Positions 16,060 to 28,200 of a stretch of 64,000 nt of DNA are shown here, piece by piece. The position numbers and the translations under genes were made by a program. Origin of the DNA: Pleodorina starrii (taxonomy: Eukaryota; Chlorophyta; Chlorophyceae; Chlamydomonadales; Volvocaceae). The DNA is taken from contig BRXU01000024.1 of the NCBI GenBank assembly GCA_030267565.1, forward strand, positions 1 through 64,000, given 5' to 3'. Every line of letters begins with the position of its first letter. Within the stretch, counting starts at the first letter, position 1. Under the pieces are notes generated by a model. That model was not told where the DNA came from and made no database searches. It worked only from the letters and a program-made list of their open reading frames with translations.

Positions 16060-18366
16060 CTATCTTACACCCCCATCCGGTCCCTCCTCCTCCGAAGGCC
16101 CCGCGGGGCACTCCACCACGCCGCCCATCGCCGCCTGGCCGCTGCCGGCATTGGCATCGGCAGCCGCAGCCGCTGCCGCCACCTCACCTGCTGCCGCGGC
16201 CGCCGCCCTCTCCGCCGCCGCCTGTGCGTCCCGCGTCAGCAGCATCCCTAGGTGGCGCCCAACCACCCACACCTCCACCGCCGCCGCCAGCAGCCGCCCC
16301 GAAACCAGCACCGCCCCCAGCAACGGACTGCTCCAGGGGCTGCCGGGCATCACTCTGTCTTGCAGTGGTCGCAGAAGCCGCGCGCAGGAGAGAGGGAGAG
16401 GGACGAATTTCGCGGGGCTTCACACGAGCCAGGGGGTGGGGGTGGGGCTGGTGGAACGTGTCGGGAGTGGATTTGGGTGGGTTTGGGGTTCTGGATTGCC
16501 GAGGCGTGCCCCAACCCGACCAGGGATACCGAAGGGGCACGCATCCCGCAAAGGCACGAGGGCACATGGGACTGCCACCCTGCCACTCTGCCAGCCAGGC
16601 GCCAGGGGACTGCACCAAAGGATCTTTCCGGTGCGCGTGCTGTCCTAGTGCCCACCCAACCCCAACCCCAACCCCACCCAGGGGTTCGCCCCTTGCGCCG
16701 CCAACCCTCGCCTCGCCCCCAACTCCTCCACCGGACGTCTCCACGTCTGCTCCCGCACCGCCAGCCGAAGCTTTTCGGCCCCTTCCGCCCTCCCCGACCC
16801 GACCGCCCCATCCACACGCAACGAACATTTGCACCCTTTTCCCTCTCCCACCTTACCCTCTCCCACCTTACCCTCTCCCATCTTCCCCGCCCTCCCTGCC
16901 CCGCCCTCCCTGCCCCGTCCAGCGCCACTGCACCGCACTGCACCCCCCCCCACCTGTGCGCCCACATCCAAAGGGGGCATCCCATGAGCCCCGCCACCGC
17001 CCAGCAGCCCGGGGGGGTCCTGAAACCGTTGGCCATCACGGACCGGGCCCAGCGGGGTGCCGTCGAGAAGTGGAGCGGGTCCTTCCAGGCGGGGCCAGAG
17101 GCCTGCGCGAGGGGTGGGCAGGTGGGTGGGTGGGTGGGGGATGGGTGGGCAGGGCAGGGCAGGGCTGGGCAGGGCAGGGCGGAGGGCTGCATCGCACCAT
17201 CGGTGGCACTGCGTGCAATGTCGAATCGCACTTTTCAGGCGGCAACAGAGACGCGCCGAGTACGTCATGGCACGGTAATATGCGGATTGCGGTATGTGGT
17301 TCAGGCGCGCGTGTACTGGTAGCGTCGCTTGAGTTGTGGGTTGGCAACCGCAGCGCGCCCTCCGCAGCCGGGATCCATCAGAGGGTCATACAGCGGGTAG
17401 TGCGCAGTTTCCGGGGAGGGAGGGGGATTAGGAAGCTTCAGGTCACCATCCAGCCGCCCCAGCCGCTGCAGCTGCGGTCCTTCTTTATCAGTTATCACCC
17501 AACCCACTTTGTACGACCAGTCGCACCACCCACCAGCCGCATAGCCCCCTTCCCTCCCTCATGACATCAACTGCCGCACCCTCCCGCACTGACCCCCAAT
17601 TCCTCTCCCCCGTGTGCGCCCCATACCCCGGGGTTCCCAGCCCCGCCTTCCTACCGCATGCGTGCACACAAAGGTCAGCGACTCGAGCAGCAGTACCGCT
17701 GCTCCGAAACCGCCCGGGGCCGCCCAGCTCCAGACCAGCCCGCGGGAGGCCAGATCCACAGCCACATCCAGGAAGGAGCCGAAAGCGGACGTCTGGGGCA
17801 GAAGGCGAGAAGGGAATGGGAGTGGGAGGGGTCGAGGTGGAGCATTCCGTCAAGGAGCCAGAGAAAGATTTGAAGGAGATGACCTGTTCGGGACGCCCAG
17901 GTGCCGCTCGGTGCCTCAAATCCACGTCGTTCGGGCCGCCCCTGCCCCCGCACTTCCGTTCCGTCACCTGTCCAAGACGCCTGGCCACTGCTCCATCCAC
18001 GCCATCCAGTATGAAGTTGAGTAAGATGAGCGAGACAGCGGCAGCGGGTCGCGATGCCGCGACGAGCGCCGCTGCCGCCAGAAGCACCAGCCGCCCATAG
18101 CAGACCAGGTTCGGTACGTAGAGAGCAATTGCAAGAGCAGAAGGCCGCGGCCGCCTCGTTAAGTCAGTCTGTAGGTTGGAGCTATCAACTGTCGATTTCG
18201 AAGCGGCAGTTGGAACAACATGGCAATGATTCGGGCTCTTAGCTTTAGGTTTGGAAAATGCAACCCTAAAAATCATTGCGGGTTTTGCTGGACCCTTGGG
18301 AAGTGTGCATAGTGACCGTTGGTCGCGACTTCTGAAAGCGCGCGGCTTCGACTGACGACGCAGCAT
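16060..18366 (-). CDS. PIS: Phosphatidylinositol synthase-like CDP-alcohol phosphatidyltransferase (left, intact)
   Basis: The family joins CDP-diacylglycerol and myo-inositol to make phosphatidylinositol in ER-type membranes. Exons on the minus strand: 18366-17968, 17792-17655, 17102-16954 and 16354-16060. They join in frame to about 326 residues. The CDP-alcohol phosphatidyltransferase signature DG-x2-AR-x8-G-x3-D-x3-D is complete and spans the first intron: DGAVARRLGQ, then TSAFGSFLDVAVD. YVPNLVCYGR precedes it, as in PIS enzymes. Later blocks include MANGFRTPPG and a last hydrophobic exon with VEVWVVGRHLGM. At least four hydrophobic spans are visible. About 80 residues before YVPNL and an Ala-rich tail are longer than usual, so the start (ATG at 18,364-18,366) is uncertain. 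Transcription starts almost at the decamer array. Confidence 0.82.
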
Positions 18367-18490
18367 CTGCAGGAGGACCAATCGGCATCTCAGCTCTTGC
18401 AACGTGACCGTAATTCCGCTTCCGACGCTTCTAGTAAGCTTCAAGTTCGACACTGTTGAACCGTACGGACTCTTAACGGACTCCGTTATG

Positions 18491-19217
18491 GGCCTGAAGG
18501 CCGGGGGGCCTTGGGGGGGCCCCGGGGGGGCTTGGGGGACCCCGCGGGGGCTTGGGGGGCCCTGGAGGGGCTTGGGGGGCCCCGGGGGTGTTAGGGGGGC
18601 CCTGAGGGGGCTTGGGGGGGCTTGGGGGGGCCCCGGGGCCTTCGAGGGCCTCCGGGGGCCTCCGGGGGCCTTCGGGGGCCTCCGGGGGCGTTCGGGGGCC
18701 TTAGGGGGCCTCCGAGGGCCTCCGGGGGCCTTCGGGGGCCTCCGGGGGCCTTCGGGGGCCTTCGGGGGCCTTCGGGGGCCTTATGATGCCATCGGGGGCC
18801 TCCGGGGGCCTTCGGGGGCCTTCGGGGGCCTTACGATGCCGTTGGGGGCCTCCGGGGGCCTTCGGGGGCCTCCGGGGGCCGAAGGGGGCCTCCGGGGGCC
18901 TCCGGGGGCCTGCAGGGGCCTCCGGGGGCCTTCGGGGGCCTTCGGGGGCCTTCGGGGGCCTCCGGGGGCCGAAGGGGGCCTCCGGGTGCCTTCGGGGCCT
19001 TCGAAGGCCTTTGGGGGCCTTCGGGGGCCTCCGGGGGCCTCCGGGGGCCTTCGGGGGCCTTTGGGGGCCTCCGGGGGCCTTCGGGGGCCTTATGATGCCA
19101 TCGGGGGCCTGGGGGGGCCTGCGGGGGCCTGCGGGGGCCTGCGGGGGCCTTCGGGAGCCCTATGATGCCATCGGGGGCCTCCGGGGGCCTCCGGGGGCCT
19201 CCGGGGGCCTTCGGGGG
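18491..19217 (+). repeat. Outer decamer array, left (G-rich on plus strand)
   Basis: Degenerate 10-bp units of the type GGGGGCCTCC / GGGGGCCTTC. The first ~170 bp are more irregular, with GGGGCTTGGGGGGCCC-like units. The array runs to the telomere-type tract. It pairs with 41,989-42,701. Embedded 20-bp variants carry ATGATGCCATC, for example at 18,783. Open frames through it are repeat artefacts. Confidence 0.95.
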
Positions 19218-19268
19218 TTAAAACCCTAAAACCCTAAAACCCTAAACCCTAAAACCCTAAAACCCTAA
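19218..19268 (-). repeat. Interstitial telomere-type tract, left (CCCTAAAA)n
   Basis: A 51-bp tract of CCCTAAAA units, with one 7-bp CCCTAAA variant in the middle, bounded by TTAAAA and CCCTAA. CCCTAAAA is the C-strand of the TTTTAGGG telomere repeat of Chlamydomonas-type algae. It reads as a left-hand chromosome end capping the sequence to its right. The array polarity reverses across it. The exact mirror is at 41,938-41,988. Confidence 0.93.
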
Positions 19269-22200
19269 GGCCCCCGGAGGCCCCCGAAGGCCCCCGAAGG
19301 CCCCCGCAGGCCCCCGCAGGCCCCCGCAGGCCCCCGGAGGCCCCCGATGGCATCATAAGGCCCCCGAAGGCCCCCGGAGGCCCCCAAAGGCCCCCGAAGG
19401 CCCCCGGAGGCCCCCGGAGGCCCCCGGAGGCCCCCAGAGGCCCACGGAGGCCCCCTAAGGCCCCCGACGGCCCCTGAAGGCCCCCGGAGGCCCCCTTCGG
19501 CCCCCGGAGGCCCCCTTCGGCCCCCTTAGGCCCCCTTAGGCCCCCGAAGGCCCCCGGAGGCCCCCGGAGGCCCCCTTCGGCCCCCGGAGGCCCCCGAAGG
19601 CCCCCGGAGGCCCCCGAAGGCCCCTGAAGGACCCCGGAGGCCCCCGGAGGCCCCCGGAGGCCCCCAGAGGCCCACGGAGGCCCCCTAAGGCCCCCGACGG
19701 CCCCTGAAGGCCCCCGGAGGCCCCCTTCGGCCCCCGGAGGCCCCCTTCGGCCCTCGGAGGCCCCCTTAGGCCCCCTTAGGCCCCCGGAGGCCCCCGGAGG
19801 CCCCCTTCGGCCCCCGGAGGCCCCCGAAGGCCCCCGGAGGCCCCCTATGGCATCGTAAGGCCCCCGAAGGCCCCCGGAGGCCCCCGGAGGCCCCCGATGG
19901 CATCATAAGGCCCCCGAAGGCCCCCGGAGGCCCCCAAAGGCCCCCGAAGGCCCCCGGAGGCCCCCTTCGGCCCCCGGAGGCCCCCTTCGGCCCCCGGAGG
20001 CCCCCTTAGGCCCCCGAAGGCCCCCGGAGGCCCCCGGAGGCCCCCTTCGGCCCCCGGAGGCCCCCGGAGGCCCCCGGAGGCCCCCGATGGCATCATAGGG
20101 CCCCCGAAGGCCCCCGCAGGCCCCCGCAGGCCCCCGCAGGCCCCCGATGGCATCATAAGGCCCCCGAAGGCCCCCGGAGGCCCCCAAAGGCCCCCGAAGG
20201 CCCCCGGAGGCCCCCGGAGGCCCCCGAAGGCCCCCAAAGGCCTTCGAAGGCCCCGAAGGCACCCGGAGGCCCCCGAAGGCTCCCGGAGGCCCCCGAAGGC
20301 CCCCGAAGGCCCCCGGAGGCCCCCGGAGGCCCCCGATGGCATCATAGGGCCCCCGAAGGCCCCCGCAGGCCCCCGCAGGCCCCCGGAGGCCCCCGATGGC
20401 ATCATAAGGCCCCCGACGGACCCCGGAGGCCCCCGGAGGCCCCCGGAGGCCCCCGCAGGCCCCCGGAGGCCCCCGGAGGCCCCCTTCGGCCCCCGGAGGC
20501 CCCCGAAGGCCCCCGGAGGCCCCCAACGGCATCGTAAGGCCCCCGAAGGCCCGCGGAGGCCCCCGGATGCCCCCGATGGCATCATAGGGCCCCCGAAGGC
20601 CCCCGCAGGCCCGCGGAGGCCCCCGATGACATCATAAGGCCCCCGAAGGCCCCCGGAGGCCCCCGGAGGCCCCCGGAGAACCCCTTCGGCCCCCTTCGGC
20701 CCCCTTAGGCCCCCTAAGGCCCCTGAAGGCCCCCAGAGGCCCCCGGAGGCCCCCTTAGGCCCCCGAAGGCCCCCTTCGGCCCCCTTCGGCCCCCGAAGGC
20801 CCCCGGAGGCCCCCTATGGCATCGTAAGGCCCCCGAAGGCCCCCGCAGGCCCCTGTAGGCCCCCGGTGGCCCCCGAAGGCTTCCGGAGGCCCCCGAAGGC
20901 CCCCGAAGGCCCCCGGAGGCCCCCGGAGGCCCCCGATGGCATCATAGGGCCCCCGAAGGCCCCCGCAGGCCCCCGCAGGCCCCCGGAGGCCCCCGATGGC
21001 ATCATAAGGCCCCCGACGGGCCCCGGAGGCCCCCAGAGGACCCCGGAGGCCCCCGCAGGCCCCCGGAGGCCCCCGGAGGCCCCCTTCGGCCCCCGGAGGC
21101 CCCCGAAGGCCCCCGGAGGCCCCCAACGGCATCGTAAGGCCCCCGAAGGCCCGCGGAGGCCCCCGGATGCCCCCGATGGCATCATAGGGCCCCCGAAGGC
21201 CCCCGCAGGCCCCCGCAGGCCCGCGGAGGCCCCCGATGACATCATAAGGCCCCCGAAGGCCCCCGAAGGCCCCCGGAGGCCCCCGGAGGCCCCCGGAGAA
21301 CCCCTTCGGCCCCCTTCGGCCCCCTTAGGCCCCCTAAGGCCCCTGAAGGCCCCCAGAGGCCCCCGAAGGCCCCCGAAGGCCCCCGCAGGCCCCTGTAGGC
21401 CCCCGGTGGCCCCCGATGGCATCATAAGGCCCCCGAAGGCCCCCGGAGGCCCCCAAAGGCCCCCGAAGGCCCCCGGAGGCCCCCTTAGGCCCCCAAAGGC
21501 CCCCGACGGCCCCCGGAGGCCCCCGGAGGCCCCCGAAGGCCCCCGAAGGCCCCCAAAGGCCTTCGAAGGCCCCGAAGGCACCCGGAGGCCCCCTTCGGCC
21601 CCCGGAGGCCCCCGAAGGCTCCCGGAGGCCCCCGAAGGCCCCCGAAGGCCCCCGAAGGCCCCCGGAGGCCCCCGGAGGCCCCCGATGGCATCATAGGGCC
21701 CCCGAAGGCCCCCGCAGGCCCCCGCAGGCCCCCGGAGGCCCCCGATGGCATCATAAGGCCCCCGACGGACCCCGGAGGCCCCCGGAGGCCCCCGGAGGCC
21801 CCCGCAGGCCCCCGGAGGCCCCCGGAGGCCCCCTTCGGCCCCCGGAGGCCCCCGAAGGCCCCCGGAGGCCCCCAACGGCATCGTAAGGCCCCCGAAGGCC
21901 CGCGGAGGCCCCCGGATGCCCTCGATGGCATCATAGGGCCCCCGAAGGCCCCCGCAGGCCCCCGCAGGCCCGCGGAGGCCCCCGATGACATCATAAGGCC
22001 CCCGAAGGCCCCCGAAGGCCCCCGGAGGCCCCCGGAGGCCCCCGGAGAACCCCTTCGGCCCCCTTCGGCCCCCTTAGGCGCCCTAAGGCCCCTGAAGGCC
22101 CCCAGAGGCCCCCGGAGGCCCCCTTAAGCCCCCGAAGGCCCCCTTCGGCCCCCTTCGGCCCCCGAAGGCCCCCGGAGGCCCCCTATGGCATCGTAAGGCC

Positions 22201-25200
22201 CCCGAAGGCCCCCGAAGGCCCCCGCAGGCCCCTGTAGGCCCCCGGTGGCCCCCGATGGCATCATAAGGCCCCCGAAGGCCCCCGGAGGCCCCAAAAGGCC
22301 CCCGACGGCCCCCGGAGGCCCCCGGAGGCCCCCGAAGGCCCCCGAAGGCCCCCAAAGGCCTTCGAAGGCCCCGAAGGCACCCGGAGGCCCCCTTCGGCCC
22401 CCGGAGGCCCCCGAAGGCTCCCGGAGGCCCCCGATGGCATCATAGGGCCCCTAAGGCCCCCTAAGGCCCCCTAAGGCCCCCAGAGGCCCCCGGAGGCCCC
22501 CGAAGGCCCCCAGAGACCCCCGGAGGCCCCCGAAGGCCCCCGAAGGCCCCCGGAGGCCCCCTAAGGCATCGTAAGGCCCCCGAAGGCCCCCGCAGGCCCT
22601 TGTAGGCCCCCGGAGGCCCCCGATGGCATCATAAGGCCCCCGAAGGCCCCCGGAGGCCCCCAAAGGCCCCCGAAGGCCCCCGGAGGCCCCCGGAGGCCCC
22701 CGGAGGCCCCCTAAGGCCCCCAAAGGCCCCCGAAGGCCCCCGGAGGCCCCCGGAGGCCCCCGAAGGCCCCCAAAGGCCTTCGAAGGCCCCGAAGGCACCC
22801 GGAGGCCCCCTTCGGCCCCTGGAGGCCCCCGAAGGCTCCCGGAGGCCCCCGATGGCATCATAGGGCCCCGATGGCCCCCGAAGGCCCCCGCAGGCCCCCG
22901 GAGGCCCCCGAAGGCCCCCGGAGGCCCCCGGAGGCCCCCTTCGGCCCCCGGAGGCCCACATAGGCCTCCTTAGGCCCCCGATGGCCCCCTAAGGCCACCT
23001 AAGGCCCCCGAATGCCCCCGAAGGCCCCCGCAGGCTCCCGGAGGCCCCCGATGGCATCATAGGGCCCCCGAAAGCCCCCGGAGGCCCCCAAAGGCCCCCG
23101 AAGGCCCCCGGAGGCTACCGGAGGCCCCCTTCGGCCCCCGAAGGCCCCCGCAGGCCCCCGATGGCATCATAAGGCCCCCGAAGGCCCCCGGAGGCCCCCG
23201 AAGGCCCCCGGAGGCCCCCGGAGGCCCCGGAGGCCCCCAAAGGCCCCCAAAGGCCCCCGGAGGCCCCCGAAGGCCACCGGAGGCCCCCGAAGGCCCCCGG
23301 AGGCCCCCGAAGGCCCCCGGAGGCCCCCGAAGGCCCCCGATGGCCCCCGGAGGCCCCCAGACGCCCCCGAAGACCCCGATGGCCCCCGGAGGCCCCCGGA
23401 GGCCATCGGAGGCCCCCGGAGGCCCCGAAGGCCACCGGAGGCCCCCGGAGGCCCCCGGAGGCCCCCGGAGGCCCCCGGAGGCCCCCGAAGGCCCCCGGAG
23501 GCCCCCGAAGGCCCCCGGAGGCCCCCGAAGGCCCCCGCAGGCCTCGGTGCCCCCGAAGGCCCCCGATGGCATCGTAAGGCCCCCGAAGGCCCCCGGAGGC
23601 CCCCGAAGGCCCCCGGAGGCCCCCGGAGGCCCCCGATGGCCCCCGAGGCCCCCGAAGACCACCGGAGGCCCCCGGAGGCCCCCGGAGGCCCCCGGAGGCC
23701 CCCGAAGGCCACCGGAGGCCCCCGAAGGCCCCAGGAGGCCCCCGAAGGCCCCCGAAGGCCCCGATGGCCCCCGGAGGCCAAGCCCGGAGGCCCCCGGAGG
23801 CCCCCGGAGGCCCCCGAAGGCCCCCGAAGGCCCCCGAGGCCCCCGAGGCCCCCGAGGCCCCCGTAGGCCCCCGAAGGCCCCCGGAGGCCCCCGAGGCCCC
23901 CGAGGCCCCCGGAGGCCCCCGGAGGCCCCCGATGGCCCCCGAGGCCCCCGAAGGCCCCGAGGCCCCGAGGCCCCCGGAGGCCCCCGAGGCCCCCGGAGGC
24001 CCCCGAAGGCCCCCGGAGGCCCCCGAGGCCCCATAGGGCCCCGAAGGCCCCCGAGGCCCCCGAAGGCCCCCGAGGCCCCCGGAGGCCCCCGAAGGCCCCA
24101 GAGACCCCCGGAGGCCCCCGAAGGCCCCCGAAGGCCCCCGGAGGCCCCCTATGGCATCGTAAGGCCCCCGAAGGCCCCCGCAGGCCCTTGTAGGCCCCCG
24201 GAGGCCCCCGATGGCATCATAAGGCCCCCGAAGGCCCCCGGAGGCCCCCAAAGGCCCCCGAAGGCCCCCGGAGGCCCCCGGAGGCCCCCGGAGGCCCCCT
24301 AAGGCCCCCAAAGGCCCCCGAAGGCCCCCGGAGGCCCCCGGAGGCCCCCGAAGGCCCCCAAAGGCCTTCGAAGGCCCCGAAGGCACCCGGAGGCCCCCTT
24401 CGGCCCCCGGAGGCCCCCGAAGGCTCCCGGAGGCCACCGATGGCATCATAGGGCCCCGATGGCCCCCGAAGGCCCCCGCAGGCCCCCGGAGGCCCCCGAA
24501 GGCCCCCGGAGGCCCCCGGAGGCCCCCTTCGGCCCCCGGAGGCCCACATAGGCCTCCTTAGGCCCCCGATGGCCCCCTAAGGCCACCTAAGGCCCCCGAA
24601 TGCCCCCGAAGGCCCCCGCAGGCACCCGCAGGCCCCCGAAGGCCACCGAGGGCCCCCGAAGGCCACCGGAGGCCCCCGAAGGCCCCCGGAGGCCCCCGAA
24701 GGCCCCGGAGGCCCCCGAGGCCCCGAAGGCCCCCGAGGCCCCCGATGGCCCGAAGGCCCCCGGAGGCCCCCGGAGGACCCCGAAGACCCGGAAGGCCCCC
24801 GGAGGCCCACGGAGGCCCCCGGAGGCCCCCGGAGGCCCCCGAGGCCCCCGAAGGCCCCCGAAGGCCCCGTAGGCCCCGGAGGCCCCCTGAGGCCCCGGAG
24901 GCCCCCGGCCCCCAGGCCCCCGAAGGCCCCGCAGGGCCCCGGAGGCCCCCGATGCCCCCGAAGGCCCCCGGAGGCCCCCGGAGGCCCCCGAAGGCCCCCG
25001 GAGGCCCCCGATGGCCCCCGAGGCCCCGAAGGCCCCCGCAGGCCCCCGCAGGCCCCCGGAAGCCCCCGGAGGGCCCCGGAGGCCCCCGATGGCATCATAA
25101 GGCCCCCGGAGGCCCCCGCAGGCCCCCGGAGGCCCCCGGAGGCCCCCGAAGGCCACCGAAGGCCCCCGGGGGCCCCCGCAGGCCCCCGGAGGCCCCCGGA

Positions 25201-28200
25201 GGCCCCCGGAGGCCCCCTTCGGCCCCCGGAGGCCCCCTTAGGCCCTCTTAGGCCCCCGATGGCATCGTAAGGCCCCCGAAGGCCCCCGAAGGCCCCCGAA
25301 GGCCCCCGAAGGCCCCCGGAGGCCCCCTTAGGCCCCCGGAGGCCCCCGAAGGCCCCCGGAGGCCCCCGACGCCCCCGGAGGCCCCCGGAGGCCCCAGAGG
25401 CCCCCGAAGACCCCGATGGCCCCCGGAGGCCCCCGATGGCCCCCGGAGGCCCCCGGAGGCCATCGGAGGCCCCCGGAGGCCCCGATTGCCACTGGAGGCC
25501 CCCGAAGACCACCGGAGGCCCCCGGAGGCCCCCGGAGGCCCCCGGAGGCCCCCGGAGGCCCCCGAAGGCCCCCGGAGGCCCCCGGAGGCCCCCGATGGCA
25601 TCATAGGGCCCCCGAAGGCCCCCGCAGGCCCCCGCAGGCCCCCGATGGCATCGTAAGGCCCCCGAAGGCCCCCGGAGGCCCCCGAAGGCCCCCGAAGGCC
25701 CCCGGAGGCCCCCGGAGGCCCCCGAAGGCTCCCGGAGGCCCCCGGAGGCCCCCGCAGGCCCCCGCAAGACCCCGGAGGCCCCCGGAGGCCCCCGAAGGCC
25801 CCCGAAGGCCCCCGGAGGCCCCCGGAGGCCCCCGGAGGCCCCCGAAGGCCCCCGGAGGCCCCCGATGGCCCCCGAAGGCCCCCGGAGGCCCCCCGAGGCC
25901 CCCGGAGGCCCCCGGAGGCCCCCCAAGGCCCCCGGAGGCCCCCGAAGGCCCCCGCAGGCCCCCGCAGGCCCCCGGAGGCCCCCGGAGGCCCCCGAAGGCC
26001 CCCGGAGGCCCCCGGAGGCCCCCGGAGGCCCCCGGAGGCCCCCGGAGGCCCCCGATGGCCGCCGTAGGCCCCCGAAGGCCCCCGGGGGCCCCCGGAGGCC
26101 CCCGGAGGCCCCCGAAGGCCCCCGGAGGCCCCCGGAGGCCCCCTTAGGCCCCCGAAGGCCCCGATGCTTAAGGCCCCCGAAGGCCCCCGGAGGCCCCCTT
26201 AGGCCCCCGAAGGCCCCCGGAGGCCCCCGGAGGCCCCCGGAGGCCCCCGAAGGCCCCCGTCGGCCCGCAAAGGCCTTCGTAGGCCCCGAAGGCCCCCTAA
26301 GGCCCCCTTCGGCCCCCGGAGGCCCCCGAAGGCTCCCGGAGGCCCCCGATGGCATCATAGGGCCCCGAGGCCCCCGGAGGCCCCCGAAGGCCCCTCGAGG
26401 CCCCCGGAGGCCCCCGAGGCCCCCGAGGCCCCAAGGGCCCCCGAAGGCCCCCGGAGGCCCCCGAAGGCCCCCGAAGGCCCCCGGAGGCCCCCGGAGGCCC
26501 CCTTCGGCCCCCGGAGGCCCCCGAAGGCCCCCGGAGGCCCCCGAAGGCCCCCGGAGGCCCAGAAGGCCACCGGAGGCCCCTGAAGGCCCCCGGAGGCCCC
26601 CGAAGTCCACCGGAGGCCCCCGAAGGCCCCCGGAGGCCCCCGAAGGCCCCCGGAGGCCCCCGGAGGCCCCCGGAGGCCCCCGGAGGCCCCCTTCGGCCCC
26701 CTTAGGCCCCCGAAGGCCCCTGAAGGCCCCCTTAGGCCCCCTTCGGCCCCCGAAGGCCCCCGGAGGGCCCCGGAGGCCCCTGAAAGCCCCTGGAAGCCCC
26801 CGAAGGCCCCCGAAGGCCCCCGGAGGCCCCCCAAGGCCCACGAAGGCCCACGAAGGCCCCTGGAGGCCCCCGGAAGCCCCCGGAGGCCCCCGAAGGCCCC
26901 CGGAGGCCCCCGGAGGCCCCCGAAGGCCCCCGGAGGGCCCCGGAGGCCCCTGAAAGCCCCTGGAAGCCCCCGAAGGCCCCCGAAGGCCCCCGGAGGCCCC
27001 CGGAGGCCCCCTCGGCCCCGAGGCCCCCGAGGCCCCCTTAGGCCCCCGAAGGCCCACGAAGGCCCCCGGAGGCCCCCGAGGCCCCCGGAGGCCCCCTTCG
27101 CCCCCGAAGGCCCCCGAGGCCCCCGAGGCCCCCTTAGGCCCCGAGGCCCCCTTAGGCCCCCTTAGGCCCCCTTCGGCCCCCTTAGGCCCCCGAAGGCCCC
27201 AGAAGGCCCCCGGAGGCCCCCGGAGGCCCCCAGGAGGCCCCTGGAGGCCCCCTTAGGCCCCCGAAGGCCCCCGGAGGCCCCCGTAGGCCCCCGATGGCAT
27301 CATAGGGCCCCCGGAGGCCCCCGATGGCATCATAGGGCCCCCGGAGGCCCCCGGAGGCCCCCGGAGGCCCCCGGAGGCCCCCGGAGGCCCCCGGAGGCCC
27401 CCGGAGGCCCCCTTAGGCCCCCGAAGGCCCCCGATGGCATCGTAAGGCCACCTAAGGCCCCCGGAGGCCCCCGAAGGCCCCCGGAGGCCCCCGGAGGCCC
27501 CCGATGGCATCATAGGGCCCCCGAAGGCCCCCGCAGGCCCCCGCAGGCCCCCGATGGCATCGTAAGGCCCCCGAAGGCCCCCGGAGGCCCCCAAAGGCCC
27601 CCGAAGGCCCCCGGAGGCTACCGGAGGCCCCCTTCGGCCCCCTTCGGCCCCCGGAGGCCCCCGAAGGCCCCCGAAGGCTCCCGGAGGCCCCCGGAGACCC
27701 CTAAAGGCCCCCGGAGGCCCCCTTCGGCCCCCGAAGGCCCCCTTAGGCCCCCGGAGGCCCCCGGAGACCCCCCAAGGCCCCCGGAGGCCCCCGAAGGCCC
27801 CCGCAGGCCCCCGCAGGCCCCCGGAGGCCCCCGGAGGGCCCCGGAGGCCCCCGGAGACCCCCCAAGGCCCCCGGAGGCCCCCTTCGGCCCCCGAAGGCCC
27901 CCTTAGGCCCCCGGAGGCCCCCGGAGGCCCCCGGAGACCCCCCAAGGCCCCCGGAGGCCCCCGAAGGCCCCCGCAGGCCCCCGCAGGCCCCCGGAGGCCC
28001 CCGGAGGCCCCCGAAGGCCCCCGGAGGCCCCCGGACGCCCCCGGAGGCCCCCGGAGGCCCCCGGAGGCCCCCGATGGCATCATAAGGCCCCCGAAGGCCC
28101 CCGGAGGCCCCCGGAGGCCCCCTTAGGCCCCCGAAGGCCCCCGGAGGCCCCCGGAGGCCCCCTTAGGCCCCCGAAGGCCCCCGATGGCATTATAAGGCCC

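Noticed and set aside
16350..17231. 293-codon minus-strand open frame across the PIS introns
   Set aside because: It contains one true PIS exon (16,954-17,102), but the rest is intron read-through with low-complexity composition.
15897..17564. 555-codon plus-strand open frame
   Set aside because: It is antisense to PIS exons, Pro-rich from C-rich intron sequence, and has no domain.
19218..19268. Simple telomere-telomere fusion scar
   Set aside because: A fusion would read TTTTAGGG then CCCTAAAA going left to right. Here the order is the reverse, with 22.7 kb between.
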